A stretch of 64,000 nt of DNA from Ophioderma brevispina (Eukaryota; Echinodermata; Ophiuroidea; Amphilepidida; Ophiodermatidae): positions 32,453 through 96,452 of the forward strand of contig JAMKCH010084916.1 of NCBI GenBank assembly GCA_023653785.1, written 5' to 3'. A program made the translations under genes and the position numbers. Shown one piece after another: positions 24,184 through 35,320 of the stretch; position 1 is the stretch's first letter; the number at the start of each line of letters is the position of its first letter. The notes beneath the pieces were generated by a model. The model made no database searches and had not been told where the DNA came from. It saw nothing but the letters and a program-made list of their open reading frames with translations.

Positions 24184-24489
24184 CTGGACACACAAGAGTA
24201 AGTACATTGTAACAATTACAATCTAAGAATTAAAATGGGTAGAAATTTAAGGCATTGTACTTGGGCAGTTTTTAATGTATCTTTGAGAATCTATTTTAAG
24301 ATGGATTGAAGTGTGACTTCAATGTGAAAGAATTTAAGTTTTGAACCTCTCATTCTCAAAATGGATGAATTAAAAAAATACCCTTTTTAAAGCGACTTTC
24401 AAAATGAATATTTTCATGAGGGGTCCATACACAAACATGTGATTAGGAATGGAACACAGGGTCTTGCATCATGTGGGAATGTATTTTAA

Positions 24490-24818
24490 AGGTGCAATGA
24501 GAGATTTCGAATAACAGGTGTCCCTAAAAAAATGTGAAAATTCTATTTTTTGCACTGGTGTAAAGCAAAAATATCCACAATCTGAAACGATTAAGCTGAG
24601 AACGGTTCTTTGGTACAAAAATTGTGAAATTTTAATTTCCATATATAGGAGAGGGAAATATAGCCTGTTTTCTATTGAAATCAAGCATAACAAATCACCT
24701 TTTGTTTCATTTTCAGTTATTCTGTAGCCAAATAAAGGTAGGGGAATATATAGCGTGTCTGTATGAAAATCACTGCTATCACAGAAAATATAGACGACTT
24801 GAAATTTCTTGTTGCACC
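24490..24818. mobile_element. TTAA-flanked MITE, family 2, copy 1
   Basis: 329 bases between TTAA at 24,486-24,489 and 24,819-24,822. Inverted ends AGGTGCAATGAGAGATTTC and GAAATTTCTTGTTGCACC. A second copy at 60,456-60,799 matches along its length. TTAA duplication is typical of piggyBac and Kolobok transposons. No coding capacity. Confidence 0.88.
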
Positions 24819-24822
24819 TTAA

Positions 24823-26732
24823 TAGCGGTTACTCTTAAGTTTTCATAAAAGGGTCGAGTAAAGATGCACTCCACACCACCCCAGTGCAATCCTTGCAGAA
24901 TGCAATAATTTGTGATGCATTATGGGCTGACTTGGAAAAAGAAGGGCTTCAGAAAAGTCAATGAGTTTCTTTAACATTTAATTGAAAGTGGTAATTCTAG
25001 ACATTTAACATATGGAAATTCATGCACGTTAAAGTAGAAAACAAGTTCAGTTGCAGATTGTGAGGCAAAAGGGACCTCCCACAAGTTGAGTGATCAAAAA
25101 TCCTGTAATGTGGTCTAGCAGGGAGGAAGAGACTCCAAGAAAAGATAAATCTGACCCCCTCTTTCATGAGGAAGACATACAACACACACCGCACAACAGT
25201 TGCAAAGTGTCCTGACCAGAATATAGCTAGCGGCCCACAAAAAGTCATACACCTCAGGGGGTAAGTTGCATCTGATAAACAGAGCATTTTTCACGACTTG
25301 TATCCCTAAAAACGTGAATGCAAGGTATTGAATTGCAAGTGTAAGCCATCAGGGATGGAAAAATGCCAAATTCCCAGTAACAACAATCAAAATTTCCCTT
25401 CCACTTCTTATGTATTTCTTTATTTACATGACAAAAAATTCCTTCTATAGCAAGAGTTCCGGGAACAGGTTACCAGTTCCGGCATTTTTCCATGATCTTG
25501 GTAGAGCCAATACCACTTTTTCATCACCTAATAGCAAAAATTATTCGGCTTTTGTTTATACGCGCGTGAAATTCATTTTATGCGCACGCTTTGTTTGCCA
25601 CAAGTGTTGACGCCGCATGTACTCACGCACTGCCATCTGCTGGGTAGTGTTGCTTGCAGTTGTGTCCGCACTATTTATATCAATTCGCGTGTTGAAAGAG
25701 TCTTGGCAATTTGGTGATTTGAACAAAAGTTCACCTACTAGGCCAGTCAAAATAGAATGAATGCTGCCTTAAACCCAACACGAATTGCGCAACGAATCAA
25801 TTCCAACAGAATTGTATTTGAGATACCTTAAAAACAACATATCAAACGTCTACTAAACATCACGGAGTGGAACATATATGTTAAGGGGTAAGGTTTATAC
25901 AGGGGTCAAAATATGAAAAAGTATCAAAACGGTCGAAAAGTATGCACGTGTTCGTTACATTTCCAGGATAAAAAAGGTATAGTTTGCCATATGATGCAGG
26001 TTGTAGTTCAATTAGTTATGAGTCAAAATAAGGTTCAAGGTCACAATGGGGGTAAATTTTCAGATATATCGTTCGTTATAAAACTGGTGTCAAATTGTTA
26101 GTCTAATAGTTACAGAACCGAAAATAAACTGGTTGCACCATCTATAAATGCGTTGCATAATTGGAACGCAAACTGTGAGTAGGGGGCTACAGGGTCTATG
26201 GAGGTACAGTCATTAGCTCTGTAATTCCTATATAGAAAGTTCAAACAAAGAATCTATTACATACTTATCTAGTGGGACAAATTTAACAGTTACAAACCAG
26301 TCGATCACAAATCGGGACCATTCTATGAAATTTTCACACCAGGATGACCCGTGAAACTGTTAGGAGCCGATTGTACTAAAAACTATAACGCATAGATAGT
26401 GGCAAACTATACCTTTTTTAAACCATAGGAGTAGCCCAAAAATTGGTACATCATTTAATCAATTCGAAAAATTCTAATTTTTTACCTGTCAAATGTTGCC
26501 CTTTATTTCTACATGTTCCACTGGTTGATTTTGGTAGACTTTTAATATTATTATTTTTGGACTATTTCAGGAGTATATTAACACCAAAATTGTCTTCTGT
26601 TGCAAGTTGTGTGGGGTCAAAATCATAAATTATTGGACTATACATGATCCTGGCAAAGCTGCCCTATTCACCACTAGTACAGAAACACATCATATGATGT
26701 CAAACTTGATTTATTGACTCGTCTTTTCCTAC
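24823..26732. other. Intron of ATP5PB, no further feature
   Basis: AT-rich intron between exons at 24,183 and 26,733, apart from the MITE at 24,490-24,818. No exon, RNA gene or clear repeat boundary seen. Confidence 0.6.
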
Positions 26733-26833
26733 CTGTAAAACACCCGTTTTGGCTAGACATTGTGAACCCTTCGTCTGGGATGAAGCCCAAGCGCACCTTG
26801 CCTGGGCTCCTCAGGTAGTCTGTATCCAGGGCG
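26733..26833 (-). CDS. ATP5PB: ATP5PB exon: start of mature subunit b
   Basis: 101 bases, entering with one base of a split codon and leaving with the first base of the Gly completed at 24,183. Acceptor ...TATGCAG, donor GTAGGA. The product ALDTDYLRSPGKVRLGFIPD then EGF...GCFTG corresponds to the family stretch YGGKVRYGLIPEEFFQFLYPKTGVTG. This is the N-terminal matrix segment just before the membrane hairpin. The GKVR.GFIP core is conserved, while the FTMSSQNGCF part diverges from the vertebrate sequence. Confidence 0.88.
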
Positions 26834-26944
26834 CTGCATACGTGGGAAAATTAGCAGCTTTGGTGCTGCTACCACACTGGAATGATACAAGAGGAAAATC
26901 AGGTTGTTATTTATAGAGAATAAGGAAACTGGGATCTCTCGCTG

Positions 26945-27015
26945 GGATGATTAGTATTCTTGCCACCACTTAAAATTCGGCACCTTTAAAATGCGGGTTG
27001 ATTCCGTTAACGTTG
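26945..27015. repeat. Dispersed repeat with GGTGCCGAATTTT core
   Basis: Inverted relative to about 38,955-39,030, sharing AAAGGTGCCGAATTTT, GTGGTGGCA and a GAATA end. A piece of an unnamed interspersed element in an ATP5PB intron. Confidence 0.6.
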
Positions 27016-27801
27016 CAGAATGCGTAGCTGTGGCAGCATACTAAATGCTTCCTCTCTCCTCTCTGACAAATTAAAACCAAGGCAGTGTATTATTTAAGTG
27101 GAAACATGAGGCCATACAAAAACTTATATTACTGCCCATGATTGCCAGGTGCAATTTGTGCTACCAGAGTGTACGGTTCAAAAATCTACCTTTATTTCAT
27201 TTCTTACAACAGATTTTAAAATCAAGGCCCTCTTCAAACAATGCTCCGATCCTCATGGCTTAAATACAACTAATAGGACTGCCATCACCCAGTGAGAGAA
27301 AAACAAACAACATAGGATTACATTATACATATGAAAGTCAAATCAGAACAGAAACTTGTTAGCTAGATTTTCTACCCAAATATCCACTTCACTAATTTTT
27401 GTTCACTGTTCCCTGCCCACATAGAACAAGATGGTCAACATTTAAGAATATTTCTCAAGGTAGTGATGTCACTGTGCATTTCTCAGAGTCAATACCCGGC
27501 CAATACCAAACCACAGCTTACAATCACAGCCGACATAGATAAAAGTACGGCAAAACTATGCATGTAATGCAGATGATGCACTGCAGGAGGAAACAAAATA
27601 CAATGTTATTTTGTAGAGTACCAGAGGGTGTATTGGTCCATCCAAATGCATCCGTTTGGGAAATTCACCTCAATAAGGTCATCCACAAAAATCGTAATTA
27701 TTTTTTACACAAAACCAACTTTACGCTCATTTAGCCCACCAAGCATTTGTACTTAATTTTTAGCGTGATCATGAAACTTCTTGAACTCTATCACTAAGTA
27801 C

Positions 27802-27959
27802 CAGGGTGAAATAAGGATTTCAGATCAGGAGCAATTTTTGGTGTTTTTAACATTTTATTGCCCCTGGTCTATAAAATGGACAAGTTTTGTTTCAGAACCA
27901 GGGGGCATTTTGCCTTTTAGCAGGGTAATTTGCCCCTGCACCTGCTATTTCACGCCTGG
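27802..27959. mobile_element. 158-bp hAT-type MITE with exact 8-bp target duplication
   Basis: Flanked by CTAAGTAC at 27,794-27,801 and 27,960-27,967. Ends CAGGGTGAAATA and TATTTCACGCCTGG are inverted repeats with one base difference in spacing. The internal GGGGCA / TGCCCC motifs are also inverted. hAT transposons make 8-bp duplications. Intronic or 5' flanking to ATP5PB. Confidence 0.88.
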
Positions 27960-28099
27960 CTAAGTACTGACATGGTATTTTGTACAGTACAATTAAGGCA
28001 CATTGCAATGCAGTAAGGATTGGTTCTCAACACCATCTAGTACCAGTACATTTGTTATGATCAATTTTAATAGTTAAGACAAGTATTGCTTAAACGTAC

Positions 28100-28138
28100 A
28101 GGCTGTGATGTTCTTAGGAAACGTTGGACAACCAGCCC
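28100..28138 (-). CDS. Candidate small ATP5PB presequence exon
   Basis: Tentative. On the minus strand TTTGTTCCAG precedes 39 bases and GTACGTTT follows. One frame reads GLVVQRFLRTSQP, which looks like the Arg-rich end of a mitochondrial targeting peptide (family: ...TRTFHTGQP). But that frame ends in phase 0, whereas the next known exon at 26,833 needs two preceding bases, so either a further exon lies between or this is chance. Confidence 0.25.
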
Positions 28139-28315
28139 CTGGAACAAAGAATCAAAACCAAGGTCAAATTCCAATCACATAATCTCCGCCAAGAGATTAA
28201 AGTCCATAAATTTGGTTTTTTACTTGTTCATAAAAAGTACTACTAAATGTCTCAATAAAATATAATATTCCAAAATGGGCCTGCAACAGGCAGCAGAAAC
28301 AAAAATACATGTTTT

Positions 28316-29536
28316 ATGGTGACAAATAGTTTACTAGATTTGACACTTGGGGCTGGCTGGTCTCCTGAAATCAAAGAGAAGGACCACAAGGATCTTCCAG
28401 TCACTTTAATTACATACAGTAGTCCTGTGTCAAAACTGCAAAAGTTGCATCTACCTGTAAACAGGCATACGGCTGTCTACGCTGATGTCAGAAGGTCTAA
28501 GTCACAGGACGGCCATTTTGGGGTTATGTATTCCCATTACGCCATGTAAACTGGGACAAACATGCTCAATGCTGCCTATTTTTACATGTCGTTGATAGAA
28601 GAGCTGGAATGGTAGTGCTAGTTAGGAAGACATGTGCATTTTGAATCCCAATTTGTTTGTTATAAGCCAAAACCCACCCCCCCAAAAAAGAAAATGGCCT
28701 CAAAGGCTGCCAAAAAACCTGTTCATTGACGTTTCAAGATAGCCATGCTCTTTGCATACATTGGGGGTGCAATACTGCAAAACAAAAAATGTGAACACTT
28801 GAAATATAATTTGTACTATGATCATGTGAATGAGTGGCTAATTTTATATAGTCCCAAATTTTAAAGTATTACAAAACTAAGCTGCATCCACTTGATGCAC
28901 TTTTAGCAAAAAGGCCAAAATATTGATTAAACAGGGCAATAAATGCTAAATTTTCACCATAGCAATCGTGATATATGACAGTCACCTTTTAAGAGCAAAT
29001 CCAACAGACAAACTTTTGGGGGGGGGCCATAACATGGCTCCAATAACAACACTACATTCAAGATTGACACAGGGCTCTTTTTTGACGTGAAGCAACTATC
29101 TTTGATGTGAAGCATTTTCAAATAAATATCCAGCATTCAAATTTGGATGATACATAGCAAAGAATTTGAAAGATAGAAGAACACTAAGATCCTTCCCCAA
29201 TATGGGTTCACAAACATGAAGAAAATTTACTTTGCACATCAGATTAAGCAGCTGACCAAGGTGTATAAGCTTTCCTGTTTTAGAAGCTTTGCTCTAAAAA
29301 ATAATAGAGGTATGCGGGCTATTATGTGGGTAAAATTCAAGGTGAAGACAATTTTTGGAAAGGCAGTTCGCGAACCACACGCCTCTCGCGGTAGTAGTAA
29401 AAGGAGGAAAAGTAACATGATTTTCAGATCTGATTCAGGAGGAGGGTGATGGAAATAAGTGGTCTTGAACCAATGGGGGGCTCCTGCTATAACAGTTGCA
29501 ACACCTTGGATGATCCCAAGAGACTTCTTGAAAAAT
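28316..29536. other. Upstream flank or intron, no gene recognised
   Basis: AT-rich. An open stretch at 28,316-28,549 (77 codons) and one at 29,547-29,239 show no domain and no good splice context. No CpG-rich promoter-like block for ATP5PB was seen here. Confidence 0.4.
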
Positions 29537-29539
29537 TTT

Positions 29540-30260
29540 GGTACCAAATGTGACTACACCAACTAAGTTTCATGACCATATTATACAACTATTTGTAGTT
29601 TTGACCTTGAAATGACCTATTTTCATTTCTGAATGTTTGGGACCATACCCATCCAGTTTAATGACCATACAACCATGATCTTTGACATGATTTGACTTTG
29701 GATGGTCCAGATGATCTTGGAAAAAGAATGGCACAACTATTAACTACTCCCAACAGGGTTTCATTGATCATACAACCAATTATTATAATAGTGATTGGAC
29801 CTTGACGTGAAATGACCCTTAACAATTTCGGCACTGAACATGTTGACCACACCAACCAGTTTCCTATCTACCACAGATTAGTGAGTTGTACCTCGGATTG
29901 ACTGCAAATGACCTTGTGAAAATGACCTTCAAAAAATGGTTGACACTGGAATGTGGATCAACACCACCAAGTTCATCATCTTAACAAAATGAAAGGTTTT
30001 AGCATTAACCCCATTTTTGACCGCATTTGACCATTACCATGCCACATGACCACCATCCTAACTCATCACCACTCATAAACAATTCAACATCTACAGATGG
30101 GAAGATTGATACCATCCTTGCTGTAGATCAAAGACATTGTTTGTGGACAAGGTTTATTTATACAGGTTAACACTACTTTTGACCATGACCATGACACATG
30201 AACCAATTCTGATCACCAAAACCACTTATTAGATACATCTATGTTGTGAAGATGGACACC
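29540..30260. repeat. Degenerate ~100-150 bp tandem repeats rich in TGACCT / TGACCA
   Basis: Recurring blocks of the form GACCTTGAAATGACC, followed by a CAACCA / ACCAACCAGTTTCAT-like phrase, poorly conserved between units. The array reads like an old satellite. Unit borders are approximate. Confidence 0.55.
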
Positions 30261-30589
30261 CAAGCTTGCTTGTTAGATCCAAAATTGCGGAGAATGACAC
30301 AAAGTTGTGCGCCACCATCTTGAGCTTGGTTATGACTGCGCACGTGTTGCTTTGATACCGATAGCCCGCATGCACACTTTGCAGACTGATGCACCACGAT
30401 CATACGTGGCAATCTTCTCAGTTTGTGGCAGTGGCAAAGTCCCATTCAATCTACTTAGCTTCACTCAAGTGCTTCTGATGGGAGGTTAAAGAATAATTGA
30501 ATGGCAATGCCTTATACCAATCCCTGGTAATAAAAATCACCAATCGCGATGCCCTTTCTGCTTATTCCAGAAAGGGTATCATCGCTAGT

Positions 30590-31135
30590 GTTAAAAAAAA
30601 AAAAATTGAGTTTAGGAAGATTAGAAAGTAGATTCATAGAAAGAACCCTACTACAGAATTAGAAATGCTACAGTTTCTAATCAATCTGTTACCTGGTTCT
30701 TGCAAAATGCAATTTCTAGCTTGAGATAAGTTGACCAGTCCCAATGCAAAAAGATTGCATCCTGCAGTGACCGGACCAAATAAATTTGTAAAATTATAAC
30801 ACAACCCCCCCCCCCCCCCCCCAAAAAACCAAAAACGTAAACATGTAGTGGTTTCCTGTACGGTGTTCGTAAAGTATGTGGATAGACAGACTCACATCCC
30901 ATGGGAGTATGTACACGCGGGTTAATGTGATGTGCAGGTCACTGCAGAATGCAATCTTTTGAATTGGGGACCAGGACATGGTCAAACTGATCTCAGCGAA
31001 ATGAAATTTTGCAAGAACAGGTGGTAACCAGATTGCCTTTCATTTAAACCTGTATTCTAATGCGTTAGTAGGGTTCTTTCTAGTAATTAATCTACTATCT
31101 TAATATTCTAAAACGTCAAATTTTAATTTTTGTTT
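30590..31135. repeat. Long foldback: ~190-bp inverted arms, 160-bp loop
   Basis: Left arm about 30,590-30,778 and right arm about 30,938-31,135 are imperfect reverse complements (shared CTGCAG.ATGCAATCTTT, TTTTGCAAGAAC, GTAGGGTTCTTTCTA). The loop contains a C tract. The right arm is also the start of the 1.9 kb tandem unit that follows and recurs at about 32,930. Confidence 0.8.
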
Positions 31136-31369
31136 TAGTCCTATTTTTGTCATCAGGATGATCGGATTGCGTCAAAAGTCTTTAGCTTACATGTAAAACT
31201 CAAAAGTTTTTAGTGCAGAAATGATGAGGGTTTGAAACCTTTATGTGGTGCTGCCTAAAAAGTAGAAGACGATACCACCACGATGCACACGCTACCTGAT
31301 TCAACGATGTCGGTGTGAATGACCACCCGTCAAATAATCATCATGAATAGATAGCGATTATCCACGACA

Positions 31370-32560
31370 TGACTAATGTGATACTGAACAACCATCATGA
31401 TCATGATGACATGCTGAATAAGGGCCCAGTGCAGCAGTTCACTCGTGTGAAACCCCAGCTGATACAAACAGTTCATGACCTAGGCTTTATCTTGGAAAAG
31501 AAGCCAACAAAAATGATTAATGTTGACACGGATTTCTCAAAAGCTTTTGATTAGAGGACCTCAAACTGGTTGCTTTGTAAGTTTCTCAGTTTGGCATCAC
31601 AGGGAAACATCCAGCTCAGCGCTAGCCCTATACCCTCCTGTCATAAGCTCAAAACAAGCCACACCATGCCAACTTGTAGCTTTTGTAGAACCACAGTAAA
31701 TTGTATCTTTAAAAAGAATGAGGGTAAGGTATTTTGTGGCTTTCAGTAAATTAGTCTAGAAAGTACCCTGTGGCTTTTTGTAGCCCCTTGGGATATCAAT
31801 ATTATCTACATGTAATAATACGTCGATTGCCTGACTTTTTTTTGCTGTAGCTTTTTTTTTAATTTTACTACTTATTTTAAAACAGTTGCTAAATCAACAC
31901 TTTTTTAATATATCTTCTTTACTGCCCAGCTACAAAAAAACCATGTGGATTTGTGGTCTAAGTAAATAACCACAAGAAATGTTAGGGCTTTATATGGCTT
32001 GCAGAAGCGCCTATATAAAAACCTTAAATAGGGAGGTTAGGGTAGCTAATTTCTCAGCAAACACGACAGAGTTGGATTAGGTGGTGAATACTCATGTGGG
32101 TTGTTAAAGTGAGATAGGATGTACCACAAGGCACTGTTAGTTGGACCACTACTTTCCTGATATCACCCTGAACACCTGCCCAGAGAGATAAAATATCATC
32201 GGCTCTTGCAGATGATTGCGTGTGGTTTAATACAGGGATATTGCATGTAAGGAAGACTCAGCCAAACTACAGGAAGACCTGAAAGTTTTGGATAAGAAAT
32301 GGCAGACATTCCTGGCAGATTTGTCACTTAACACAGATGGGTTCCTCTGCCGCAGCAACAGAAGAAAAAAAACCCCATTTGAGGCGGGCTGACTACACTC
32401 TTGGTGGATCAGTGCTTCAGCAGAACCAACGCCATACTTACCTCGGGGTGGAAATCACCAACATCTTGAAGTGGATATGAACAGGTGAACAAATTACGAC
32501 CAGAAGCCAACAGTCTTGGGTTGGGTTTATAGAAATCTCACTACCACATTGGTAAGGCAA
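31370..32560 (+). pseudogene. LINE reverse transcriptase fragment, tandem copy A
   Basis: Plus strand. A 31,369-31,554 stretch ends QLIQTVHDLGFILEKK then DTDFSKAFD, the classic RT block of jockey-superfamily (CR1/L2-like) LINEs. After the insertion at 31,625-32,044, a broken VPQGTV..P block and LADDC (32,205-32,219) give the RT active site, with Leu for the usual Phe. Downstream frames are shifted. It is a 3'-side fragment without endonuclease. Assignment to the superfamily is by motif memory. Confidence 0.75.
31625..32044. mobile_element. ~420-bp insertion splitting the LINE RT, copy A
   Basis: Flanked by GCTA on both sides (31,621-31,624 and 32,045-32,048). Ends carry CCCTATACCCTCCTG and GGGAGGTTAGGG, weak inverted repeats. 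The interior has repeated GTGGCTTTTTGTAGC-type phrases. Removing it rejoins the RT between its GNIQL and VPQGT blocks. Unclassified DNA element or MITE. Confidence 0.65.
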
Positions 32561-33329
32561 GGTTCCCACATCCATTGCAAACTCGAGAGGGACGGTGTTC
32601 ATGCAGGATCAAGCTGATAGCGACTGGACAGCACTAAAATAGCTTCAATGTGTGGTTCAATGGAGAAAAAATCATTAATTGATCTAAAAAACTTAAAAAC
32701 TAAAATCTAAGATCAAGGGAGTTCGGGGGTGTAGGTTTGATTCATGAACTATCCTATAGTGAACACCGGGTTTAAGGGGGCGAAGCACCGTAAAGCACAA
32801 TGAACATTTTGTGGAGAGAAATTACAACCTTGCCATTACAGTAAAAGAATAGAGGTCAATGAGGTAAAACATACAAAAGTGTACATTGCACATGTGGGAT
32901 CCTTTCAACTTCTCAACTAAAATTGAAATTTTGCAAGAACCAGGTAACAGATTGACTTCATTTAAACTGTATTCTAATTCTTTAGTAGGGGTTCTTTCTA
33001 GTAATGAATCTACTATCTAATATTCTAAAACCAATTTTATATTTTTGTTTAGTCCTATTTTTTTGCATCAGGATGATCGGGATTGGTCAAAAGTTTTAGC
33101 TTAATTACAACTCAAAGTTTTAGTGCAGAACTGATGATGTTTTGAAACTTTATTGGTGCTGCCTAAACCGTAGAAGACGATACACCCGATGAACGCTCCT
33201 GATTTCAACGATGTCGTTGAATGCCCACCCCGTCAAAATATCATGAATATAGCGATATCCCCGTACATGACTACTGTACTACTGACCACCCTCATGATCA
33301 TGATGACATGCTGAATCAGTGCCAGTGGC

Positions 33330-34420
33330 ACATGTCACTCGTTAACCCAGCTGATACAAACGTTCATGACCTAGCTTTTATCTCTGGAAAGAAGCACCAA
33401 ACTGATCTCATTTTTACAGATTTTCTCAAAAGCTTTTGATAGAGTACCTACACTGGTTTGCTTTAAAGCTTCCCTCAGTAGGCACACAGGAAACATCCAG
33501 CTCATGGCTAGCCCTAACCCTCCTGTAATAACTTCAAAAACCACACCCTGCAACTTTGTAGCTTATTGTAGACCACAGTAAATTGTATCTTTAAAAAGAA
33601 TGGCGTATTTTGTGGCTTCAGTAAATTAGTCCTAGAAAGACCCTGTGGCTTTTTGTAGCCTCCTTTGGCCTATCAATCTTATCTACATGTAATAATACGT
33701 CGATTGCTGACTTTTTGTCTGTAGCTTTTTGTGCTTACAGTAAATCATTCTTATAGTACAACTTTTTTCAAATATACTTCTTTCCTGGCCAGCTACAAAA
33801 ACCATGTGCATTTTGTGGTCTACATAGTAAATAACCACCGAAATGGTTAGGGCTTTATATGGCTTGCAGTAACTCCTATATAAAAACCTAAATAGGAGGT
33901 TAGGGTTTAAAATAAAGAGTAGGAGCTAAATTTCACATCAACACACGACGAGTTGGTATTAGGTGGGGAATCCTCATCTTGGGTTAAAGTGAGATCAGTG
34001 TTACCACAAGGCACTGTAGTTGGACCACTACTCTTCTATACCTTAACGGACCTGCCCAGAGGAATAACATCATCTATTCGCCTCTTCGCAGATGATTGCG
34101 TGGTTTCTACGGGATATTGCATGTAAGGAAGACTCAGCCAAACTACAGGAAGACCTAAAAGTTTTGGATAAATGGCAGCATCCTGGCAGATGTCACTTAA
34201 CACAGATGTGTTTCCTCCTGCGCATCACACATAAGAAAAAACCCATTGAGGTCGACTACAACTCTTGGGGACATTGCTTCACAGACCAACAGCCATCCTT
34301 ACCTCGGGGTGGAAATCACCAACATCTTGAAGTGGAATGAACAGGTGAAAAAAATTACTTGCCAAGCCAACAGTCTTTTGGGTTTATAGAATCTCACTAC
34401 CACATTGGTAAGAGTACATT
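33330..34420 (+). pseudogene. LINE reverse transcriptase fragment, tandem copy B
   Basis: Same LINE fragment repeated. VHDLAFISGKK then DLIFTDFLKSF lies at about 33,361-33,438. After the insertion at 33,511-33,924 an LPQGTVVGPLLF block, SSIRLFADDCV (FADDC at 34,085-34,099) and, in another frame, KLQEDLKVLDKWQ and LRITHKKKPIEVDY follow in the order expected for jockey-superfamily RT. The catalytic Asp pair is present, but frames change and the RT is split by the insert. Confidence 0.8.
33511..33924. mobile_element. ~414-bp insertion splitting the LINE RT, copy B
   Basis: The same insertion at the same site as in tandem copy A, flanked by GCTA at 33,507-33,510 and 33,925-33,928, with ends CCCTAACCCTCCTG and AGGAGGTTAGGG. 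It shows the insertion preceded the duplication (or that the duplication is artificial). Confidence 0.65.
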
Positions 34421-35066
34421 AGCAACTCAGAGGAGGTGTTCATGCATTATCAAGCTGATATCGCCTGTACAGCACTAAAAATAGCTTCACTGGTTGTTCA
34501 AGGGAGAAAAATCCTTAAATTGATCTAAAACTTTAAAAACTAATCTAAGAACAAGGTGGTGGTAAGTTTGATTCATGACTACCTATAGTGAACACCTTTT
34601 TACGGGTCGAAGCACCGTAAAGCACAATGATCATTTGTGGAAAATTTACAACCTTCCCATACAGTAAAGAAAGTAGGTCAATGAGGTACCATACACACGT
34701 GTACATGTACATGTGCATCCTTTCACATCTGCACACATGCGATTTTGGATCATTTTTGGCATGAAGTTTTGTCTGTAACTCAGCTAATACTTGGGCTACG
34801 TATTTAATTGACCCCTCATTTTAACGGAAAAGTAATTTACTTTTATTGAAAACACTCAATTAAAATAATTACTGTAAGTAAAAATTTGTGAAATTCTTAA
34901 AATTGGAACGCGCGCACCAGAACCATTAATTTAAATTAACATTGAAGACACCAAGATTTTTAAGCCAGAAATCAACAAAGCATTATTCCACTACCTCATT
35001 GCAAGTAAATATTCTGCGCTGCGCACAACAAATCCTTCTCACGGCGTGGCTTGTAGGAACGTTGAG

Positions 35067-35320
35067 ATAGGGTGTCCAGGTGGTTTTTAGAAGTTGTTTT
35101 TTTCCAGCTTTTTATTTTTTTAAATGAAAGATCTTGTCAAAAGAAACAAATTGCCACAAAATTATTGTCGAATGGGTAAGCAGTTGTGGAGTTATGGCAA
35201 TTTTAAGGTGCTCAAAAATCGCATTTTCGTCTTTTGGTAAAAAATGTAAAAAAGGCCATATTTGAGGATTCGTTATGACTCAAATTCCACTTCAGATCTG
35301 GGGTATGATGAAGTATTATG
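35067..35320. mobile_element. Left half of a TAGGGTGTC-ended MITE
   Basis: Starts TAGGGTGTCCAGGTGGTTTT and matches the first ~235 bases of the complete copy at 39,308-39,710 (shared AAAGATCTTGTCAAAAGAAA and AAAAATCGCATTTT). The match is lost after CTTCAGATCTG. Its missing right half resembles 37,790-37,955. Confidence 0.65.

Larger units (their letters stand above)
31005..32929 (+). repeat. Tandem ~1.9 kb LINE-bearing unit, copy A
   Basis: First of two adjacent direct copies (second 32,930-34,735). Order of all landmarks is the same: TTTTGCAAGAAC, LINE RT halves, the internal insertion, and the TGATCTAAAA..ACTTTAAAAAC tail. Differences are mainly small indels, as in the 4.1 kb pair. Confidence 0.88.
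32930..34735 (+). repeat. Tandem ~1.8-1.9 kb LINE-bearing unit, copy B
   Basis: Second direct copy of 31,005-32,929. It keeps the RT reading frame slightly better around the FADDC box, but both copies are interrupted and frameshifted. Confidence 0.88.

Noticed and set aside
30239..30489. Overlapping 60-68 codon ORFs on both strands
   Set aside because: Mutually overlapping chance frames at the edge of a repeat, without splice or start support.
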